Positions 4,921-8,303 of a stretch of DNA of 8,303 nucleotides are shown one piece after another. Below the pieces are notes generated by a model. The model worked only from the letters and a program-made list of their open reading frames with translations. It was not told the origin of the DNA and did not search any database. The stretch is taken from the NCBI GenBank assembly GCA_900767495.1, contig CAAFZH010000033.1:1-8303 (forward strand). Reading direction: 5' to 3'. Within the stretch, counting starts at the first letter, position 1, and every line of letters begins with the position of its first letter. Both the position numbers and the translations under genes were made by a program. The stretch is from Clostridia bacterium (GTDB taxonomy: Bacteria > Bacillota > Clostridia > Christensenellales > Borkfalkiaceae).

Positions 4921-6135
4921 TTATTTGATTTCCGCAGTACCGAGCGGACGCACGCTTGCGGCAAACACGTTTTCTTTGCCGAAAACTTTGCCCATTTCCG
5001 CGCGGTAATTTTCAACTTCTTCGTCGGCGATTACGGCGAGTATCGACCCCGCAAAGCCGCCGCCGTGTACGCGCACCGCGCCGCGTTTTATTATTTCGCG
5101 CGAAAGTTCTATGCCGAGTACCACGCGCTGTTCGGTTTCGCCGGGAACGGCGCAGTTTTGCAGGCGTATAAGCGAGGAAAGTCCCGAACCGTTCACCGCG
5201 CTTAAAAAGGCTTTTTCGTCGCCCTTTTCAAGTGCGGCTACCGCCTCGTCAACGCGTTCGTTTTCGTCGTAGAAGTGCATTGCGCGAAGTGCCGCCCTAC
5301 CCGAAATTTTCTTGGCAACGCCCTTGATATCGGCGTAAAATTTTTCCTTGGGTACGTCGCGCAAAACTTTTTCGCCGAAATACTCCGCGACCTGTTCCAT
5401 TTCGGAGCGGATAGCCGCGTAGTGTTCGGTAAGCGCGGCGTGGCTGCCGCCCGTGTTGGTTATAACGAGGGTGTAACCCTTAATCATATCCAATTTTTTG
5501 ACCGCAGGCGCGGAGGGAACGGTAAAGTCAAGCGCGGAAAGCGAACCTATCGCAATACCGCTCTGATCCAGAAGTCCGCAGGGCTTGCCGAAGTAAACGT
5601 TTTCGCTGTACTGCGCGATAATCGCCTTATCCACCGCCGAAAGTTTTCCGTCGAGGTACAGCGCGTTAAGTATTTCCGCAATTAAAACCTCATACGCCGC
5701 CGAAGAGGAAACGCCCGCTCCGCCGAAAACGTTGCTGGTTAAATACGCGGTAAAGCCGCCTATATTTTCGCCGCGGTTTTTTATCGCCGCCGCAACGCCG
5801 CGCGTAAGCGCGACGGAAGTGCCTTTTTCGTCCTCGCGAACGGCTGAATCGTTCACGTTTACGGTAAACGGAAGATACCCCTCGGAACAAATTTTAATAA
5901 CGCCGTCGTCGGTCTTTTTAACCGCCGCCAGAATATCGCAGGATATAGCCGCCACCAAAACTTTACCGTGGTTATGGTCGGTATGGTTGCCGAGAATTTC
6001 GGCGCGCCCCGACGAGGAAAAAAGCCTTTCGGGTTTAACTTTTTCGTGCGAATAAAACGCGTTTTTTACTTTTTCTATGCGACCGAGTAAGACTTGTTCG
6101 TCGGCTTTGTCGCCGTAATAATTGCGTAAATCCAT
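4921..6135 (-). CDS. galK: Galactokinase (GHMP kinase family)
   Basis: This enzyme phosphorylates D-galactose with ATP to galactose-1-phosphate, the entry step of the Leloir pathway in the cytoplasm. The 404-residue protein carries the GHMP motifs in order: the sugar-binding galactokinase signature GRAEILGNHTDHNHG (43-57), the ATP-binding loop NVFGGAGVSSSAA (135-147), catalytic D190 in CGLLDQSGIAIGS, and the C-terminal VHGGGFAGS (356-364). The signature has GNHTDH where E. coli-type enzymes have GEHTDY; I recall the same variant from clostridial galactokinases. The start at 6135 is supported by GGAG five bases upstream; an in-frame extension to 6231 would run through the promoter and is rejected. 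No galT, galE or transporter is adjacent, so it is a stand-alone gene here. Another sugar GHMP kinase is a less likely alternative. Confidence 0.92.
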   Translation of the reverse strand: MDLRNYYGDKADEQVLLGRIEKVKNAFYSHEKVKPERLFSSSGRAEILGNHTDHNHGKVLVAAISCDILAAVKKTDDGVIKICSEGYLPFTVNVNDSAVREDEKGTSVALTRGVAAAIKNRGENIGGFTAYLTSNVFGGAGVSSSAAYEVLIAEILNALYLDGKLSAVDKAIIAQYSENVYFGKPCGLLDQSGIAIGSLSALDFTVPSAPAVKKLDMIKGYTLVITNTGGSHAALTEHYAAIRSEMEQVAEYFGEKVLRDVPKEKFYADIKGVAKKISGRAALRAMHFYDENERVDEAVAALEKGDEKAFLSAVNGSGLSSLIRLQNCAVPGETEQRVVLGIELSREIIKRGAVRVHGGGFAGSILAVIADEEVENYRAEMGKVFGKENVFAASVRPLGTAEIK

Positions 6136-6169
6136 AATTTCTCCGTTAAATTTATTTGAAATCGGGTAA

Positions 6170-6198
6170 ATTGTACCATAAAAAGCCGCGTAAGTAAA
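6170..6198 (-). promoter_or_regulatory. galK promoter
   Basis: On the minus strand TTTACT (6193-6198), a 17-bp spacer, and TACAAT (6170-6175) preceded by TGG form an extended -10 promoter. The start would be near 6163, giving a leader of about 28 nt that contains the GGAG site at 6141-6144. No operator is evident. Confidence 0.7.
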
Positions 6199-6248
6199 GC
6201 GGAAACGTAATAATTTTAATAATTCGGGCATAAAGTGCCGTTAAATAT

Positions 6249-6277
6249 TTGCCAAAACCGCGTATTTATGATAAAAT
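6249..6277 (+). promoter_or_regulatory. rpsB-tsf operon promoter
   Basis: TTGCCA (6249-6254), a 17-bp spacer, and TAAAAT (6272-6277) preceded by TGA form an extended -10 promoter. Transcription would begin near 6284, leaving a leader of about 116 nt before rpsB. It is divergent from the galK promoter, with about 50 bp between the two -35 boxes. Confidence 0.8.
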
Positions 6278-6300
6278 GATAGGGCTGTAAAATTCACACT

Positions 6301-6375
6301 CGCGCTTTGCCCCGTTCGTGTCCGCAAAATAAAATCGACTCGTGCGGATTAAAGGGGCGGATAAAAAGGGGCGCG
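6301..6375 (+). promoter_or_regulatory. Structured 5' leader of rpsB
   Basis: Three nested, co-linear helices can form: CGCGC (6301-6305) with GCGCG (6371-6375); GCCCC (6309-6313) with GGGGC (6354-6358); and TCCGCA (6321-6326) with TGCGGA (6343-6348), closing an A-rich apical loop of 16 bases. All pairs are Watson-Crick. The structure ends just before two ribosome-site-like sequences, GGGGAGG (6375-6381) and CGGAGG (6387-6392). Leaders by which S2 represses its own operon are known in other bacteria; whether this is one is inference. Confidence 0.5.
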
Positions 6376-6399
6376 GGGAGGAATAACGGAGGAAACATT

Positions 6400-7227
6400 A
6401 TGGCAGTAACTTCTATGAAGCAACTTCTCGAAGCGGGCGTTCACTTCGGACACCAGACGAGAAGATGGAACCCCAAGATGAAAAAGTACATCTACGGCGA
6501 AAGAAACGGTATTCATATAATCGACTTACAGATTACCGTAGACCTTGTCGAAGAGGCGTACAAATTCGTGGTAGACGCGGTAAAGAGCGGTAAAAACGTA
6601 CTTTTCGTAGGCACGAAGAAACAAGCGCAGGAGGCTATTCAGCAAGAGGCCGAAAGATGCGGTATGTTCTACGTAAATTCGCGTTGGCTCGGCGGCACGC
6701 TTACCAACTTCAAGACTATCAGAACGAGAATCGACAGGCTTAACAAACTCGACAACATGGAAAAGTCGGGCGAATTCGACCTTCTTCCCAAAAAGGAAGT
6801 CCTTGGTCTTAAAGCCGAAAGAGATAAACTTTTGTACAACCTCGGCGGTATAAGAGAAATGAAAACTTTGCCGGGCGTTATGTTCGTAGTAGATCCCAAC
6901 TGCGAAATCAACGCGGTTAAAGAGGCAAGAAAACTCAATATCCCCGTAGTGGCTATCACCGATACCAACTGCGATCCCGACCTTGTGGATTACGTAATCT
7001 CGGGTAACGACGACGCTATCCGTGCGGTAAAACTTATCGCTTCCATAATAGCGGACGCGGTTATCGAGGCTAAACAAGGCGAGGACGCCGTTCGTCGTAA
7101 CGTAGTGGACGACGAAGACTCCCCCGCTATGGAAATGGCTGAGGCTGCGGAAGCGGCCGACGCTAAAGAAAACGTTACCGAGAACCCCGCCGACGCGGTT
7201 GCCGTTGAAACTCCCGTAGAGGCGTAA
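6400..7227 (+). CDS. rpsB: 30S ribosomal protein S2
   Basis: S2 is a primary structural protein of the small ribosomal subunit, located between head and body. The 275-residue protein matches the family throughout: MKQLLEAGVHFGHQTRRWNP near the N-terminus, KYIYGERNGIHIIDL (29-43), VLFVGTKKQA (67-76), the RWLGGTLTNF block (95-104), and PVVAITDTNCDPDLVDYVI (182-200). The conserved core ends near residue 226. The rest is a 45-50-residue acidic, alanine-rich tail, common and variable in Firmicute S2 proteins. The start at 6400 has CGGAGG seven bases upstream; the in-frame extension to 6307 lies in the structured leader and has no similarity to S2. It is followed by tsf after 33 nt, the classical order. 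Confidence 0.98.
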   Translation: MAVTSMKQLLEAGVHFGHQTRRWNPKMKKYIYGERNGIHIIDLQITVDLVEEAYKFVVDAVKSGKNVLFVGTKKQAQEAIQQEAERCGMFYVNSRWLGGTLTNFKTIRTRIDRLNKLDNMEKSGEFDLLPKKEVLGLKAERDKLLYNLGGIREMKTLPGVMFVVDPNCEINAVKEARKLNIPVVAITDTNCDPDLVDYVISGNDDAIRAVKLIASIIADAVIEAKQGEDAVRRNVVDDEDSPAMEMAEAAEAADAKENVTENPADAVAVETPVEA

Positions 7228-7260
7228 GGATAAATTACCTATAATTTAAGGAGAACGAAA

Positions 7261-7920
7261 ATGAATTACACTGCTAACGACGTCAAAACTTTGAGAGAAA
7301 GAACGGGCGCAGGTATGATGGATTGCAAAAACGCTCTCGTAGAGTGCGACGGCGATATGGAAAAAGCCGTTGACTATCTGAGAGAAAAAGGCATTGCCAA
7401 GGCTGCGAAGAAGGCAGGCAGAATTGCCGCCGAAGGTATAGTAGACAGTTATATTCATATGGGCGGACGCGTAGGCGTTCTGCTCGAAGTAAACTGCGAA
7501 ACCGACTTCGTTGCGAACAGCGATCAGTTCAGAACGCTCGTACACGATATCGCCCTTCAGATAGCGGCGTCGAATCCCCTTTACGTCAAGCCGGAAGACG
7601 TACCCGCAGAAGTGCTTGAAAAGGAGAAGGCTATTCTTCGCGCGCAAGCCCTCGAAGAAGGCAAGCCCGAGAAGATCGTCGATAAAATGGTAGAAGGCAG
7701 AATTAAATCATATTATGAAGATAACTGCTTACTTAACCAGAAATACGTTAAGGACCCGAGCAAAACTATCGAACAGGTAGTCGTGGAGGCGACCGCTCAG
7801 ATAGGCGAAAAGATTTCCGTAAGGAGATTCGTTCGTTACGAGATGGGTGAGGGACTTCAGAAGAAAGAAGAAAATCTTGCCGACGAAGTACAGGCCCAGG
7901 TTGACGCAATGCGTAAATAA
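7261..7920 (+). CDS. tsf: Elongation factor Ts
   Basis: EF-Ts is the guanine nucleotide exchange factor that releases GDP from EF-Tu in the cytoplasm. The 219-residue protein has the N-terminal UBA-like domain (about 4-40: LRERTGAGMMDCKNAL), the linker KGIAKAAKKAGRIAAEG (43-59), and the core with the EF-Tu-contacting TDFV motif at 81-84 (EVNCETDFVANSDQF). It ends in a charged helix typical of the C-terminal module. It is about 60 residues shorter than E. coli EF-Ts, matching the compact form seen in many bacteria, so no truncation is implied. AAGGAG at 7248-7253 precedes the ATG by seven bases. It is co-transcribed with rpsB. The pyrH and frr genes that often follow are absent, because a terminator comes directly after. 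Confidence 0.98.
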   Translation: MNYTANDVKTLRERTGAGMMDCKNALVECDGDMEKAVDYLREKGIAKAAKKAGRIAAEGIVDSYIHMGGRVGVLLEVNCETDFVANSDQFRTLVHDIALQIAASNPLYVKPEDVPAEVLEKEKAILRAQALEEGKPEKIVDKMVEGRIKSYYEDNCLLNQKYVKDPSKTIEQVVVEATAQIGEKISVRRFVRYEMGEGLQKKEENLADEVQAQVDAMRK

Positions 7921-7924
7921 AACA

Positions 7925-7958
7925 AACGGGGCTGTGCCGACGGCGCAGCCCTGTTTTT
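7925..7958 (+). terminator. Intrinsic terminator of rpsB-tsf
   Basis: GGGCTGTGCC (7929-7938) pairs with GGCGCAGCCC (7942-7951), with one G-T pair and a GAC loop, followed by TGTTTTT (7952-7958). The stem can be extended by outer A-T and G-T pairs. It starts a few bases after the tsf stop codon, making rpsB-tsf a closed two-gene unit. Confidence 0.93.
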
Positions 7959-7989
7959 ATACCTATAAGGAATAAGATTTTCGGTAATT

Positions 7990-8038
7990 CACCCTCCCGG
8001 GAGTTTGCCGCGCCTACGGCTCGCAAAGACGGTATGAC
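7990..8038 (-). repeat. Dispersed repeat element, right-end copy in minus orientation
   Basis: Read on the minus strand it begins CGTCATACC, passes through CTTTGCGAGC, and ends CTCCCGGGAGGGTG. It therefore belongs to the same family as 1-83 and 8203-8294. Its CACCCTCCCGGGAG end (7990-8003) is the exact inverse of 8238-8251, so the two copies form a 262-bp block with inverted ends. Confidence 0.6.
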
Positions 8039-8052
8039 GACGGCGGGGTAAT

Positions 8053-8142
8053 AGTTCGGTGGGATATTTCGCTGACGCTCAATATGACGTATATTTTTAT
8101 TTTATGTCATTCTGAACGCAGTGAAGAATCCCACCGAAGAAC
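8053..8142. repeat. Imperfect palindromic element (long hairpin)
   Basis: The left arm, from AGTTCGGTGGGAT through CGCTCAATATGAC (8053-8088), pairs imperfectly with the right arm, from GTCATTCTGAACG through ATCCCACCGAAGAACT (8106-8143). The right arm has three extra bases and several mismatches, and an AT-rich loop separates the arms. The right arm matches the GTCATTCTGAACG...GAATC type of interspersed repeat found between genes in many bacteria (from memory). There are no coding features. Confidence 0.65.
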
Positions 8143-8303
8143 TGACGAGGCATATACTGCTCACTTTGGTCGTGGGATATTTCGCTGACGCTCGATATGA
8201 CGTTGTCATTGCGAGGGAGCAAAGCGACCGCGGCAATCTCCCGGGAGGGTGGTTTTCCGCAAAGTATATTCTTTATCGCTTTGGTCGTGGGATATTTCGC
8301 TGA
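8059..8303 (+). repeat. Three direct copies of a GTGGGATATTTCGCTGA repeat
   Basis: Copies lie at 8059-8090, 8172-8203 and 8287-8303, the last cut by the window end. The first two are identical over 32 bases except for one position (CTCAATATG against CTCGATATG). The second and third share a longer 25-base identity including the preceding CTTTGGTC (8164-8188 and 8279-8303). Copy spacing is about 113-115 bp, so the right end looks like a tandem or nested insertion of related elements. Confidence 0.8.
8203..8294 (+). repeat. Dispersed repeat element, right-end copy in plus orientation
   Basis: TTGTCATTGCGAG...GCAATCTCCCGGGAGGGTGG is followed by TTTTCCGCAAAGTATATTC and CGCTTTGGTCGTGGGAT. It aligns block by block with the reverse complement of 1-83. 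The element has no coding content. An apparent 60-codon frame starting at 8121 is composed only of repeat sequence. Confidence 0.65.

Larger units (their letters stand above)
7959..8303. other. Non-coding repeat-rich intergenic block
   Basis: No gene is supportable between the tsf terminator and the window end. The stretch is occupied almost entirely by the repeat elements listed separately. A partial gene beyond the edge cannot be seen. Confidence 0.7.

Noticed and set aside
4816..5205. 129-codon frame downstream of the orphan promoter, antisense to galK
   Set aside because: It is mostly the reverse strand of a well-supported galK, it has no recognisable protein features, and its GTG lies only a few bases from the expected transcript start.
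6136..6231. N-terminal extension of galactokinase by 32 residues
   Set aside because: It would be read through the extended -10 promoter and the leader. The start at 6135 has its own GGAG site, and the extension has no galactokinase similarity.
6307..6399. N-terminal extension of S2 by 31 residues
   Set aside because: The sequence is the structured leader and ribosome site region. S2 proteins begin at or near the MAVTSMKQLLEAG start at 6400.
7217..7245. Internal promoter for tsf using TATAAT at 7240-7245
   Set aside because: The -35 position (TAGAGG) does not resemble TTGACA, and the 33-nt gap is better explained by the AAGGAG ribosome site of a co-transcribed gene.
8121..8303. Open frame at the right edge
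   Set aside because: It is composed entirely of dispersed repeat sequence and lacks a ribosome binding site.

Overview
The window looks like a chromosomal housekeeping region of an anaerobic, low-to-mid GC Firmicute of the Clostridia type, possibly an uncultured gut lineage. This is an inference from three things: the LL-diaminopimelate aminotransferase route to lysine and peptidoglycan precursors, clostridial-looking Hsp20 and galactokinase sequences, and strong Shine-Dalgarno sites with consensus sigma-A promoters. No phage, plasmid, CRISPR or defence module is visible. The unusual material is almost all intergenic.

Layout. Positions 1-146 hold a degenerate dispersed repeat. The minus-strand operon dapF-dapL-malQ (3577 down to 147) encodes diaminopimelate epimerase, LL-diaminopimelate aminotransferase and 4-alpha-glucanotransferase. 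The first two act on consecutive steps: DapL makes LL-DAP and DapF converts it to meso-DAP. malQ follows after 22 nt and probably serves glycogen or maltodextrin metabolism. A divergent intergenic region (3578-3802) carries a perfect consensus promoter for a small heat-shock protein gene (3803-4246), framed by two dyad symmetries. Between hsp20 and a convergent small XRE-type regulator gene (4389-4700, minus) lies a stack of three GC-rich hairpins built from a 44-bp tandem duplication. Upstream of the regulator, a second near-consensus promoter points rightward but leads only to a roughly 100-nt segment ending in a 17-bp perfect hairpin. That segment is the best candidate for an undescribed small RNA. 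Galactokinase (4921-6135, minus) follows. The rpsB-tsf operon (6400-7920, plus) has an extended -10 promoter, a structured 5' leader and a strong intrinsic terminator.

The right end (7961-8303) is a non-coding block of dispersed repeats in both orientations. One of them matches, in inverted orientation, the repeat at the left edge.

The protein-coding content is ordinary. The points worth following up are the orphan promoter and hairpin transcript, the hsp20 control region, the rpsB leader, the possible leaderless start of dapF, the duplicated terminator stack and the repeat clusters.
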